Positions 1 to 8,030 of a DNA stretch of 64,000 nucleotides are shown in pieces; positions within the stretch are counted from its first letter, which is position 1; each line of letters starts with the position of its first letter. The notes under the pieces are model-generated. The model was not told the DNA's origin. It saw nothing but the letters and a program-made list of their open reading frames with translations, and made no database searches. The stretch comes from DATAWK01 sp036267255 (GTDB lineage Bacteria > Acidobacteriota > Terriglobia > Terriglobales > Acidobacteriaceae): assembly GCA_036267255.1 (NCBI GenBank), contig DATAWK010000053.1:1-64000 (forward strand), in the 5' to 3' direction. The translations under genes and the position numbers were made by a program.

Positions 1-145
1 CAGATTCGATGGCAGCCCAAGCCGCGGCAGTCAGGTCCTGATGCGGCCTGAAATGCCTCGTGCGGGCGTGGTCGGGATTGATCGTGTAAACGCTCTTCCC
101 GTGAGGAACGCTCCTGGATTGGTGCCAAATCGCCAACGCACGCAT
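1..145 (-). CDS. Partial hypothetical CDS running off the left edge
   Basis: A minus-strand frame opens at an ATG at 145 and stays open for 48 codons to the window edge. The translation begins MRALAIWHQS and has a natural-looking composition without low complexity. I do not recognise the family. A fragment resembling its first codons recurs near 2975-3015 in the second copy of the flanking repeat, which suggests the start region was duplicated with the repeat. A competing plus-strand frame at 41-223 is less convincing because it runs through the repeat. It could be chance open frame in high-GC DNA. Confidence 0.3.
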   Translation of the reverse strand, partial: MRALAIWHQSRSVPHGKSVYTINPDHARTRHFRPHQDLTAAAWAAIES

Positions 146-226
146 CGACCCCCGATGGGTAATGGAAAGTCGGCTTGTCGGAAGCGATCCACAACGGACG
201 AGAAGGGCGTTTATCGGGACTGATGG
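115..226. repeat. Dispersed intergenic repeat, copy A
   Basis: This stretch aligns with gaps to 2975-3100. Shared blocks include GCCAAAT-GCC-ACGC, AAGTCGGCTT, CCACAACGGACGA and AAGGGCGTTT-TCGG-ACTGATG. A third, shorter match lies at 23112-23134. The core can form a small hairpin, best seen in copy B as CGACAA-GGGCGT-TTGTCG. Copy A overlaps the last codons and stop of the membrane-protein gene at 211-783. Function is unknown; a REP-like element is possible. Confidence 0.5.
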
Positions 227-783
227 TTAGCACTGGCAGTCGAACTCGCGTCCCATCGCCCGAACGTCACCAGCGAAGAACCCCATCCGAGTAAGACCGA
301 TGCCACCACAATACCGAGTGATTCAGCGAATCCTGGCTTGGCTGCCGTCAGCAGAACTGTTCCGATAACAATCCAAATACGGATGTTCAGGAAAATCTTC
401 AGCAAGGGACTTCGTAGTCTGGCTTTCAGCTCGGGTTCCTTTTCTCTCACGCTGTTGCAAAGCCTTCGGATTGCGCGTAGCCGTCTCCCCGTCAGCGCGC
501 CTAAAAAGGCAAACACTATGATTTCCAGAACCGCAAACCTCGGCCAGGCGAACTTCCATGCCTTCAGGCTTTCTGTCAGATACGCTCCCGTGACGTACAC
601 GATCACCAGCGAACTGATGCTGGCCACGGTGAGCGCCGGAAGGGGAGCCGTCCACGAGCGAACTTCGCCCGGGCTTGAGGCTCGCCTGAGTTGAAACAGC
701 ATCCACGACTCCATTGTCAGCCCGGCAGTGAGAACAAGGACTGCGATCGCGTGAACAAAGAGAATGCCCGTATACATAGTCAT
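211..783 (-). CDS. Integral membrane protein of unknown function
   Basis: The 190-residue product has about four to five hydrophobic helices (near residues 5-28, 45-70, 80-96, 130-150 and 155-172) and no catalytic motif that I recognise. Start is the ATG at 783, preceded by GAGGTG at good spacing. It is the last gene of a minus-strand run with an atypical SDR and a YCII protein, about 37 bp after the SDR gene. Its final codons lie inside repeat copy A, so the C-terminus may have been altered by repeat insertion. The overall look is of a DUF2269-like or similar small membrane protein; this is a guess. Confidence 0.65.
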   Translation of the reverse strand: MTMYTGILFVHAIAVLVLTAGLTMESWMLFQLRRASSPGEVRSWTAPLPALTVASISSLVIVYVTGAYLTESLKAWKFAWPRFAVLEIIVFAFLGALTGRRLRAIRRLCNSVREKEPELKARLRSPLLKIFLNIRIWIVIGTVLLTAAKPGFAESLGIVVASVLLGWGSSLVTFGRWDASSTASANHQSR

Positions 784-820
784 GATTCACCTCACTCTGG
801 AATGGCGATGTGCGCCTTGG

Positions 821-1447
821 TTAGTTACACAGGCCAACGATCTTGCGGCTTGACGCATGATGCTCAACACACTGGATCATGAAATTCGCGACATCCGCGC
901 GCGCGATCTTGAAACCGAAGGCGGGTAGATGTTCTTCGCGCACGCGATACCGCCCTGTCTGCGGTTTGTCGGTAAGTTGCGGTGGACGCACCAGTGTCCA
1001 GTCGAGCTGACTCGCCATCACAATCCGCTCCATTGCCGAGGCGTCCGCAAGAACGCTCGGAAAGAACAAACGACCAAACAGATAGGTGGGCGGAATGATC
1101 GAATCTTTGAATAGAAATGCCGTCGATACGATGACCGCGCGCCTTACCGCCGTTCGCAGCATCGCGTTCGTCAACGTTGTGGCGAAGCGTTCCAACAGGT
1201 CGACATCTGTCTTTGACAAAGGCAGACGAGGCCCGAACCCCGACAGCACTCCGTCGTGGCCTTCCAGTGCTCGTCCAAGTTGCGCAGCATCCAACAAGTC
1301 GCCTTGAACGAGCTGGATTTGCCCGGCAAGCGTGCTGAGTCGCCCAGGTGTGCGGACAAAGGCTGTCACGGAATGACCGCGCTCCATTGCCTGCCGAACA
1401 ATTTCCACTCCAATGCCGCCAGTGGCGCCAAGAACTACCAGCTTCAT
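821..1447 (-). CDS. Atypical short-chain dehydrogenase, NAD(P)H-binding (NmrA/BVR-B-like)
   Basis: The 208-residue protein opens with a Rossmann nucleotide-binding motif GATGGIG (residues 8-14) directly after the first strand, typical of atypical SDR proteins that bind NAD(P)H. Residues 57-64 give the conserved strand before the adenine pocket (VLSGFGPR). The classical YxxxK catalytic pair is not apparent, as usual for the NmrA/flavin-reductase-like branch, which often acts as a redox sensor or minor reductase. An AAGGAAT Shine-Dalgarno precedes the ATG at 1447. It lies between a YCII gene and a membrane-protein gene on the same strand. Confidence 0.8.
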   Translation of the reverse strand: MKLVVLGATGGIGVEIVRQAMERGHSVTAFVRTPGRLSTLAGQIQLVQGDLLDAAQLGRALEGHDGVLSGFGPRLPLSKTDVDLLERFATTLTNAMLRTAVRRAVIVSTAFLFKDSIIPPTYLFGRLFFPSVLADASAMERIVMASQLDWTLVRPPQLTDKPQTGRYRVREEHLPAFGFKIARADVANFMIQCVEHHASSRKIVGLCN

Positions 1448-1547
1448 CGATCATTCCTTGATCATTTCTTGCAAATCCCACCGTCTTGTTGGTCGGTCGA
1501 CATTCTGCGATCAATGAATTCCTTCGCAGGCGATACGGCCACATCGC

Positions 1548-1895
1548 TCATTGCGTGGCCAAAATCTGCCGGGGCGTCGTCCATTCGCGCAGCTTGACGG
1601 CGACACCGTAGAGCGGGCCAGGATGCATCCGTGCGATGTTGACAGCCTGATCTCTGTCCGCTGAATCGAAGAAAACAATCGTGACCATCACGGGGCCACT
1701 TGACCCATTCCCCGAGCCAGACACACTTCCTGGTGCGGAGAAGTCAGCTTCCACCTCTGCAAAATTCCGTGGATCGAGTGTGATCCCCATATCCATAACC
1801 TGCTTGACCCAACTTGCGATATCAACTGGACGCTGCTTCTGTTCTTCGGGGCTGAGCGCGCGTGTGGAATAGAAGATCAGGGCGTAGTGCTTCAT
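1548..1895 (-). CDS. YCII-related (DGPF-like) protein
   Basis: The 115-residue product has the ferredoxin-like YCII layout: a start strand KHYALIFYSTRALS, a central strand with VTIVFFDSADRDQAVNIA, and a terminal HPGPLYGVAVKLREW segment. YCII proteins are small cytosolic enzymes or accessory proteins of poorly known function, often linked to sigma factors or regulators. AAGGAG precedes the ATG at 1895. The AraC gene lies 169 bp upstream on the same strand, so AraC may control this YCII/SDR/membrane-protein run. The canonical DGPF sequence itself is not present. A second, clearer DGPF protein lies at 7334-7774. Confidence 0.7.
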   Translation of the reverse strand: MKHYALIFYSTRALSPEEQKQRPVDIASWVKQVMDMGITLDPRNFAEVEADFSAPGSVSGSGNGSSGPVMVTIVFFDSADRDQAVNIARMHPGPLYGVAVKLREWTTPRQILATQ

Positions 1896-2064
1896 CGGTT
1901 TCTCCTTGGGGGCTGGTTATCTGGGAATGAGCGGTTTGGCAAAGAAAGGCAAAGCAGGTGAGCAGCACGAACGTGAACAGACCGGCCGCTTCACGCCGGA
2001 TCGAAATGCGGGCACCGCGAAGAGGGAGTCTCATTCCTCGAAAGTAGCGAATGAAGCAGGGTCG

Positions 2065-2874
2065 CTAATTGGAAAAAATCGGCAGATTGTGTGCGGGCGC
2101 TTCGCGAAAAAACTCCTCCGGTGATGTGCCGGTGAAGAGCCGGAAATCACGCACCATGTGCGATTGATCGCAGTAGCCGGCTTCAAAGGAGATTTCTGTA
2201 AGAGACTTTCCGATGTCCCATAGTCTGCAGACATGCTGCAGGCGTGCCAATCGGCTGAGCTTCTTGGGGGTGACGCCGACCGCGGCACGAAAATGCCGTT
2301 CCAGTGCGCTTTGGCTCATGGCGACATGGCGCGCAATTGCGGCAATGGAAGACCGACCTTGAGTACTGCGGATCATCTGCGCAGCCGCCTCGATCTGCGG
2401 AGAAATGCCCCGCTGAATGATTCCATTCTGTGTGCGGATACGACTGACGAGAAAGCGTTCCACCGCCATGAAGTGCTGTTGTGGCTGACGGGTATCGGCA
2501 AGAACGTTCTGGATATGGTCGATCTCTCGCCGTGGCAGGACGGAATCAAGTGGCGCCGTCCTGTTGTAGAGAAGGTCTGCGCGATCATGCAGTATCGCCG
2601 GTGCGCCAACCTCCGTGAATCGAACGATAACCAGCGAGGAGTTCGCCGCGTGCTCAACGAAGCGGGTTCGTTGTTGCAGGCCCGAGATAACTGCGTTGGG
2701 AAGTGCCTCGTTTCGCATCGACGCAGAACCAGATTGCCGCAAGACAAGCGTGAGCGCGGTCTCCGGCAGCAGAACCTGAACCCGGGACTGCTCCGAGTGG
2801 ACCCACAAGATTTCGCGCACATAGCGGCGAAGGACGCCGCCTGGTTGGTGGACGAAATAACGTATCTCTCTCAT
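2065..2874 (-). CDS. AraC-family transcriptional regulator
   Basis: The C-terminal ~100 residues form the twin helix-turn-helix AraC/XylS DNA-binding domain. The first HTH is IAAIARHVAMSQSALERHFR; the second is SLTEISFEAGYCDQSHMVRD, followed by the typical FRLFTGTSPEEFFRE. The N-terminal ~165 residues are a ligand-binding domain like the DUF6597-type AraC N-domains, with LVLRQSG and an HDRADLL-type patch. Length (269) is normal for the family. It is at the head of a minus-strand group (YCII, SDR, membrane protein) that it may regulate. Confidence 0.9.
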   Translation of the reverse strand: MREIRYFVHQPGGVLRRYVREILWVHSEQSRVQVLLPETALTLVLRQSGSASMRNEALPNAVISGLQQRTRFVEHAANSSLVIVRFTEVGAPAILHDRADLLYNRTAPLDSVLPRREIDHIQNVLADTRQPQQHFMAVERFLVSRIRTQNGIIQRGISPQIEAAAQMIRSTQGRSSIAAIARHVAMSQSALERHFRAAVGVTPKKLSRLARLQHVCRLWDIGKSLTEISFEAGYCDQSHMVRDFRLFTGTSPEEFFREAPAHNLPIFSN

Positions 2875-2974
2875 TGCTGTCTTGGATGAGCGCCGTTCGA
2901 GCGACGATTCGTCAATTTGCTCGAGCCTGAATCCGGAAGATCGACCTCCACGCGGAAATTCAATAGCCCTGGTA

Positions 2975-3100
2975 CCGCTCAGTTATTGCCAAATTGCCGA
3001 CGCTCATAAAGCAAGCGATAGGTACCGGGAAGTCGGCTTCGCGCCGCAGAGCCACAACGGACGACAAGGGCGTTTGTCGGTACTGATGTTTCCCGGTACC
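2975..3100. repeat. Dispersed intergenic repeat, copy B, with 11-bp terminal inverted repeat
   Basis: The sequence is homologous to 115-226. Its last 80 bp are bounded by a perfect 11-bp inverted repeat (GGTACCGGGAA at 3021-3031, its reverse complement at 3090-3100). Inside is a small hairpin CGACAA-GGGCGT-TTGTCG at 3062-3079. The outer arms could fold the whole 80-bp block into one structured element. A third match to the inner core is at 23112-23134. The element resembles a palindromic REP/MITE-like unit, but no transposase is adjacent. Confidence 0.55.
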
Positions 3101-3149
3101 AATTCTGATCAACAGCCGTCGTCCTATTCATTTCGCTAAAATTGGCGGC

Positions 3150-3536
3150 ATGCGAAGCATTCACTATTTTCCTCGGTACTCTCAGCGGGAAAATACTGTC
3201 GCCAATACCACGCTTCTTCTATGGCTACGACTCCTCTTCTTCTATGGCTACGACTCATGAAAGCGAGCTGATGGAAGTGAGCGGATGGAAGCGAGCGGAA
3301 CGAAGTTCGAAGAGTTCCTCACGCCTTTGGCCGGTGATGCAGATTTGGAATTGTCGCCACAGTGGTTACGCACAGGCCAGCAGCAGAGTACCTGCGGAAG
3401 CGCACTCGACGGGTATATCGCGCAAGACAGCTTCAAGATCGCAGTCGAGACGAAACGTACGCCGCACAGTGTGCAGTGGGGCAACTGGAGCGCCCTGCTG
3501 GATGATTTCGAGGGCTTTACGTTGGTGTTGGTATAG
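3150..3536 (+). pseudogene. Disrupted PD-(D/E)XK nuclease-like gene
   Basis: From an ATG at 3150, the frame reads MRSIHYFPRYSQREN...NTTLLLW, is stopped by an in-frame TGA at 3258, and continues in the same frame as TKFEEFLTPLAG...DGYIAQDSFKIAVETK. That layout, with D-x(n)-E-T-K, recalls a PD-(D/E)XK nuclease-like family. Between the halves lie a 21-bp sequence repeated at 3213 and 3236 (23-bp period) and a 14-bp unit present three times (3263-3304). Removing one 23-bp unit and two 14-bp units (51 bp in total) gives a stop-free frame reading ...LLLWLRLMKASGTKFEEF. The 3' end is also short, stopping about 20 codons after the ETK motif. Family assignment is from memory of the motif order. Confidence 0.6.
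3213..3304 (+). repeat. Two nested tandem duplications (23-bp x2, 14-bp x3)
   Basis: The 21-bp run beginning CTTCTTCTATGG occurs at 3213-3233 and 3236-3256. It is followed by three 14-bp units at 3263-3276, 3277-3290 and 3291-3304 of the form GYGAGCKGATGGAA. They sit inside the nuclease-like pseudogene and account for its premature stop. Confidence 0.85.
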
Positions 3537-3546
3537 TGGATGCCAT

Positions 3547-5955
3547 ATGCTTACTGGTTCTTACCCAGGGGTCTGGGCTCGGATTTGGCTGTGTGCCGCA
3601 GTTGCGGCGCTCGGGCTGACGGTGGTATCGATGCACCTTCCTTTGCCTGTCTATGCACAAACGGCTCAGGCACAGACGGCTCAGGCACAAACGGCTCAGG
3701 CGCAAACAGCTCAGGCGCAAACGACTCAGGCGCAAACGACTCAGGAGGCGCAAGCGGATCAGGCGCGAAGGGCCTGGGAGGCGCGAAGGGCCTGGGAGGC
3801 GCGAAGGGCTAAGGAGGCGCTCCCGGCCGATTCGGTTGCCAACGTGGGCACGGTCGATTCGGTTGCCACGGTCCACGTTGACGTGACACCGGCGCACGTT
3901 CTGAATACGATCTATCCCGACACGGCGACCGGCGCGTGGATGGATGATCTGCGTAAGACGCAGGTGGACAACCTGAGCAAGCCGGAGACGATTCAGGGGA
4001 TCAAAAACCTGGGTTGGGGTTCCATCACCATGCGCAACAACAGCGAGTTGCGGCTTGCGGCGTGGCACTGGAACGAAAACGGCACATGGAGCGATCCAGC
4101 AACCAAGAGCGGCTATTATGTCGGCAGCGCCGAGCTGGGCGCACCGATCCACTACGGCTATTCGTATTCGTTGCCCCATCGTGACTTTATGACCAGCGGC
4201 GATTCCCCTTTGGTGGCTGGTTTTCAAAGTTACTGGAAGAGCAATCCTTACCTAACCAGCCATTTCACGGGCGAGAGCGATGCGCTGCACCCGCAGTGGG
4301 TGGTGATCGATATGGGCAAGGCCCGCGCCGTGAATGCAATCCATATCCAATGGGTAAATCCGTATGCCACCGTTTATGTTGTGCAGTACTGGGTCGGCGA
4401 CAACAACGCGATGGACTGGGACATGGGCCCGAATGGCGTCTGGAAACCCTTTACATCGGGTGCGGTGCTGAAGGGCAGCGGCGGGGACGTCCATCTGAAG
4501 CTTTCGGATGCGCCCGTCACGACGCGTTTCATTCGCGTTTTGATGTCGAAATCTTCCGGAACCTGCGATACTCACGGGGCGCAGGATATTCGAAACTGCG
4601 TGGGCTACGCCCTGCAAACGATGTCCGCCGGTACGATCGATGCCGCGGGGAAGTACGCGATTGTTTATCCGGCTAACGGCGTAGAACCCGGACCTGGAGC
4701 CCCGCCACGCCTTGAGGGTGCTGGAAACCAGGAAGTGGTGGCCGGTTCGCGTGCGGACTTTGCCGGAAGCTTTTTCGCTTCTTCCATCGATCCCTGGCAC
4801 GAGGCGGACAACCTGATCACCGGCGGCAGGGATCAATACAACGGCATGGACAATTTCTTTACCAGTGGATTGACCATGGGCCATCCGGCGCTGGTTGCAT
4901 GTGCGGCGATTTATGACACTCCTGAAGATTGCGCCAATGAGGTTTCCTACATTCACAAGCGTGGTTATCCAGTGGTGGGAATTGAGGTCGGGGAAGAGTG
5001 CGACGGCAAGCACATGACGCCGGAAGACTATGGCGCCATCTACATTCAAATAGCGGATGCGGTTCACAAACTAACGCCCAGCGCCAAGTTGGGCGGCCCG
5101 GTTTTCGAAGGTGTCGATAAAGACATCACCCTCTGGGCGGACAATCAGGGACGCACTTCCTGGATGGAGCGATTCGTCGATTATCTGCAGGCCCACGGAC
5201 ATCTGAAGGACCTCTCCTTCATGTCGTTCGAACATTACCCATTCATGATTAATGAATTCACTCCACCGAGAGACTGGGCGACCCTTTACATGGAGCCCGG
5301 AATTATGAAGCACGTGGTGCACATGTGGCGTGAGGACGGCGTCCCAATGAATGTGCCGCTGATTATTTCCGAGAGTGGAATTACAGCGGGGCGAAGCGGA
5401 CCGGGCTACCTGGGCGTTACCGGCCTCGCCATCTGGGAGTGCGATGCATTTGGCACATTCTTCGAACAGGGCGGCACGGCGTTCTATCGGCCGGCGATCA
5501 ATAATGGCGCCGCTGGTCGCGGGAGCCTCAGCGCCAACGGTGGCCCAGACGGCGGCGGGGCGTATGGCACCCCTGCATATACTCCCTATTCTTCGGCACA
5601 CATGATCAATTTCGAGTGGTTGCAGCACGGCGCGGGAGCGAACAAGATTTTTCCCGCCTCGGCAGATCTTAAGGACGCTGCCGGGCGGACCGTGGTTACG
5701 TCCTACGCCGTCAAACGTCCCGACGGGAACTGGTCGTTGATGCTGATCAACCATGATCTGAACGCGGCCCACCCGGTTCATATCGTTATCGACGGTGCCA
5801 GGCACGTCGGCCATTCCTTCGTTGGTTCTATAGCTCTTGTGCAGTATTGCAACACGCCTGCTGAGGACAAGAACACCACGATTGCAGCTACGCGCGACGG
5901 CATGTACACACTCCCAGCCGGGTCGATCACGGTGCTTCGCGGGAAGCTGCGGTAG
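3547..5955 (+). CDS. Secreted discoidin-domain glycoside hydrolase-like protein
   Basis: I place the start at ATG 3547, not the upstream in-frame ATG at 3142, because the 802-residue product then begins with a signal peptide (hydrophobic core, then VYAQ). Next come six QTAQA pentapeptide repeats (3658-3747) and three 18-bp ARRAWE repeats (3763-3816). Residues ~120-340 look like an F5/8-type (discoidin) carbohydrate-binding region (HPQWVVIDMGKA, TRFIRVLMSKSSGTC). The rest resembles a clan GH-A TIM barrel plus beta-domain. Candidate acid/base glutamates lie in IEVGEECDG (~E480-E484) and the candidate nucleophile in ISESG (~E609). The exact GH family is uncertain. A short ACAAG-TCGG-CTTGT hairpin at 6014-6027 lies between it and the convergent sigma gene. 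Confidence 0.75.
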   Translation: MLTGSYPGVWARIWLCAAVAALGLTVVSMHLPLPVYAQTAQAQTAQAQTAQAQTAQAQTTQAQTTQEAQADQARRAWEARRAWEARRAKEALPADSVANVGTVDSVATVHVDVTPAHVLNTIYPDTATGAWMDDLRKTQVDNLSKPETIQGIKNLGWGSITMRNNSELRLAAWHWNENGTWSDPATKSGYYVGSAELGAPIHYGYSYSLPHRDFMTSGDSPLVAGFQSYWKSNPYLTSHFTGESDALHPQWVVIDMGKARAVNAIHIQWVNPYATVYVVQYWVGDNNAMDWDMGPNGVWKPFTSGAVLKGSGGDVHLKLSDAPVTTRFIRVLMSKSSGTCDTHGAQDIRNCVGYALQTMSAGTIDAAGKYAIVYPANGVEPGPGAPPRLEGAGNQEVVAGSRADFAGSFFASSIDPWHEADNLITGGRDQYNGMDNFFTSGLTMGHPALVACAAIYDTPEDCANEVSYIHKRGYPVVGIEVGEECDGKHMTPEDYGAIYIQIADAVHKLTPSAKLGGPVFEGVDKDITLWADNQGRTSWMERFVDYLQAHGHLKDLSFMSFEHYPFMINEFTPPRDWATLYMEPGIMKHVVHMWREDGVPMNVPLIISESGITAGRSGPGYLGVTGLAIWECDAFGTFFEQGGTAFYRPAINNGAAGRGSLSANGGPDGGGAYGTPAYTPYSSAHMINFEWLQHGAGANKIFPASADLKDAAGRTVVTSYAVKRPDGNWSLMLINHDLNAAHPVHIVIDGARHVGHSFVGSIALVQYCNTPAEDKNTTIAATRDGMYTLPAGSITVLRGKLR

Positions 5956-6029
5956 TCCAATTGCAGAAGCCGGTGAGAATTGCGGGCTGGAGCTCCGCGC
6001 CTATTACGTAACGACAAGTCGGCTTGTGT

Positions 6030-7337
6030 TCACCGATCCAAATCGTTGCCGAGACGCGCATCTGCCTGGACAATCGCCTGCTTTAGTTTTTTCGACAGCA
6101 GATTTTGCTCGCGCACATTGTCTGTCATCGCGATGGCGTGCTGCAGCTCTTCGCGAGCTTCGGTGAATCTGCCAAGTTTCATGAGCAGGTCTCCTCGAAC
6201 GCTGGGCAGCAGATGGTAGCCCGCCAGGGTAGCGCCGGGATCGAGAGCGTCGAGCGCATGGAGGCCAGCGGCCGGGCCCTGCGCCATCCCGACGGCTACG
6301 ACTCGATTCAGTCCAACGATGGGAGATGGGCTGATCTGGAGAAGAGCGTCGTAGAGAAGGACGATGCGCTCCCAGTCGGTATCCGCGGCGGTGCCGGCGC
6401 GGGCATGACAGGCGACGATTGCCGCCTGCAAAGCGTAGTTACCCGCTCCGCCACCCAACTTCTGCGCGTGATGGAGTGCGGCCATTCCGCGCTGTATCTG
6501 CACGTAGTCCCACAGAGACCGGTCTTGGTCCAGCAACAAAACGGCTTCTCCGTTTCGCCCCTTGCGCGCGGCGGTGCGCGAGGCCTGGAGTTCCATCAGC
6601 GCGAGGAGACCGTGAACCTCCGATGCATCGGGAAGAAGTTCCACGAGGATGCGCCCGAGCCGAAGCGCGTCATTACAAAGTTCCTCGCGCATCCAGGCAT
6701 CTCCGAACGTGGCCGTATAGCCTTCGTTGAAGATGAGGTAGACCACCGAGAGTACGGACTCAAGCCGGCGACGCAGCTCGTCTCCGCGCGGGATCTCGAA
6801 TGGAACCTGGGCTTCGGAGAGAATTCTTTTGGCGCGAAAGATTCGCTGGCCAAGGGTCTTCTCCGGTACAAGGAAGGCGCGAGCAATTTCAGCGGTCGTG
6901 AGGCCGCCAATTAAACGCAACGTAAGAGCGATGCGCCCTTCCATCGCGAGGACAGGATGGCAGGCGGTAAAGATGAGGCGCAGGACGTCATCATCAATGA
7001 CCTGGTCCAGCGACTGGTCCATCGCTTCGCCCAGCCGCTGCTGTTGAAATTCAAGCTCTCGCGCTATCTCGCCATGCTTTTGTTCGAGCATCCGGCCACG
7101 GCGCAGAGAGTCGATAGCGCGGCGCTTTGCCGCTGTCATCAGCCACGCCGCAGGCTTTTCCGGAATGCCTTCTTCCGGCCAGCACTCAAGGGCGGCAACG
7201 AGCGCGTCCTGAGCGAGTTCCTCCGCAATGCCGATGTCGCGGGTAACGCGGGCAATCCCGGCGATGAGCCGTGTGGACTCGATCTTCCACACGGCCTCAA
7301 TCGTTTTGTGAATGTCCGCTTTGTGAATGTCGCTCAT
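6030..7337 (-). CDS. ECF sigma factor with C-terminal TPR-like extension (ECF42 type)
   Basis: Sigma region 2 (residues ~20-85: GIAEELAQDALVAALECWP, AWLMTAAKRRAIDSLRR) and region 4 (ALTLRLIGGLTTAEIARAFLVPEKTLGQRIFRAKR) are followed by a ~230-residue helical extension (LIFNEGYTATFGD...). This is the layout of ECF42-type sigma factors of ~420 residues, which lack a classical anti-sigma and pair with DGPF/YCII proteins. The start overlaps the stop of the DGPF gene by 4 bp (ATGA), so they are translationally coupled. A 15-bp tandem duplication (7306-7335) produces the DIHK-A-DIHK N-terminus. The sigma may act with the DGPF protein in a stress response. Confidence 0.9.
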   Translation of the reverse strand: MSDIHKADIHKTIEAVWKIESTRLIAGIARVTRDIGIAEELAQDALVAALECWPEEGIPEKPAAWLMTAAKRRAIDSLRRGRMLEQKHGEIARELEFQQQRLGEAMDQSLDQVIDDDVLRLIFTACHPVLAMEGRIALTLRLIGGLTTAEIARAFLVPEKTLGQRIFRAKRILSEAQVPFEIPRGDELRRRLESVLSVVYLIFNEGYTATFGDAWMREELCNDALRLGRILVELLPDASEVHGLLALMELQASRTAARKGRNGEAVLLLDQDRSLWDYVQIQRGMAALHHAQKLGGGAGNYALQAAIVACHARAGTAADTDWERIVLLYDALLQISPSPIVGLNRVVAVGMAQGPAAGLHALDALDPGATLAGYHLLPSVRGDLLMKLGRFTEAREELQHAIAMTDNVREQNLLSKKLKQAIVQADARLGNDLDR

Positions 7338-7774
7338 GCCTTTGCAGCAGCCGTGTTCGGAAGATCCTGGAAGCCTTCGGCTGCTTTCTGCACGTCTGCG
7401 GGGAAATCGCCCATCTCGTAGATCTGGCGCACCTCGATGATCTCATTGTTGGCCATGGGTGCTCGCCTGGCCCATTCGATGGCTTCTTCCCGCGAGCGCA
7501 CCTGAATGATCCAGTAGCCTCCGATGGCCTCTTTGGCCTCAGAGAACGGTCCATCGGTCACCGTTGCCTTGCCGTCTGTGTATGAAACGCGTGCCCCGGT
7601 CGAAGGGGGGAAAAGCCCATCGAGCCCGAGCAGTACGCCAGCTTTCTGCAGGCTCTTGTTGTACTCCATCATCCTGGCTACCGCTTCCGCGTCAGGGGCT
7701 GCGTCCGCAGCTGCCGTTTCATATCCTCTGGGGATTACTACCATCATGAAGCGCATCCGTATCTCCTTCATCAT
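7334..7774 (-). CDS. YCII-related DGPF-domain protein paired with ECF42-type sigma
   Basis: The 146-residue product carries the diagnostic VTDGPFSEAKEAIGGYWIIQVRS segment (quoted in parts: VTDGPF at ~72, then GGYWIIQ) and an N-terminal MRFMMVV strand, as in DGPF-domain YCII proteins. It ends EVRQIYEM, also family-typical. Translation may start at the first or second ATG, or at M8 (MRFMMVV). It is the first gene of a two-gene operon with the sigma factor and overlaps it by ATGA. DGPF proteins linked to ECF42 are thought to be needed for, or controlled by, the sigma factor; the molecular role is unknown. Confidence 0.9.
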   Translation of the reverse strand: MMKEIRMRFMMVVIPRGYETAAADAAPDAEAVARMMEYNKSLQKAGVLLGLDGLFPPSTGARVSYTDGKATVTDGPFSEAKEAIGGYWIIQVRSREEAIEWARRAPMANNEIIEVRQIYEMGDFPADVQKAAEGFQDLPNTAAAKA

Positions 7775-7983
7775 CGATTCCAGCCAAGATTGGCTGTTCT
7801 ATTCATACGTCGAACAGGCTGCGACGATTTCTACCACGAACGATAGAAACTTCTGACCCTGGGACGGAATTGCGCCGATTGTGCCCGACTCCCTGAAGGA
7901 CGGGGGTGCGCGGCCAGCAGAGGAAATCGCGCTCCTTATATATAGGACGCAAATTTATATTCCCCGTTCCTGGTATTCCAGAT

Positions 7984-8019
7984 ATACTATTCTTGAAATA
8001 GTGATTGAAAAATACTATT
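7984..8019 (+). promoter_or_regulatory. Putative PadR operator/promoter upstream of the PadR fragment
   Basis: ACTATT at 7986-7991 and AATAGT at 7997-8002 form an inverted repeat with a 5-bp spacer, and a third ACTATT follows at 8014-8019. The same three half-sites at the same spacing precede the intact padR gene at 10738-10771. Because the block is conserved along with the PadR N-terminus, I read it as the PadR binding site overlapping the promoter. Confidence 0.6.
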
Positions 8020-8030
8020 CGGGGAGCAAT

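Noticed and set aside
1822..2034. 70-codon minus-strand frame with a signal-like stretch between AraC and YCII genes
   Set aside because: Overlaps the YCII start region, has no ribosome site and no homologous motif.
3658..3747. Possible CRISPR-like array
   Set aside because: Contiguous 15-bp units in frame within a coding sequence, without spacers; it is a pentapeptide repeat.
7881..8030. Extended N-terminus of the PadR chimera starting at 7881
   Set aside because: The extension would cover the duplicated promoter and operator block, which is conserved as DNA, and the ribosome site is before 8031.
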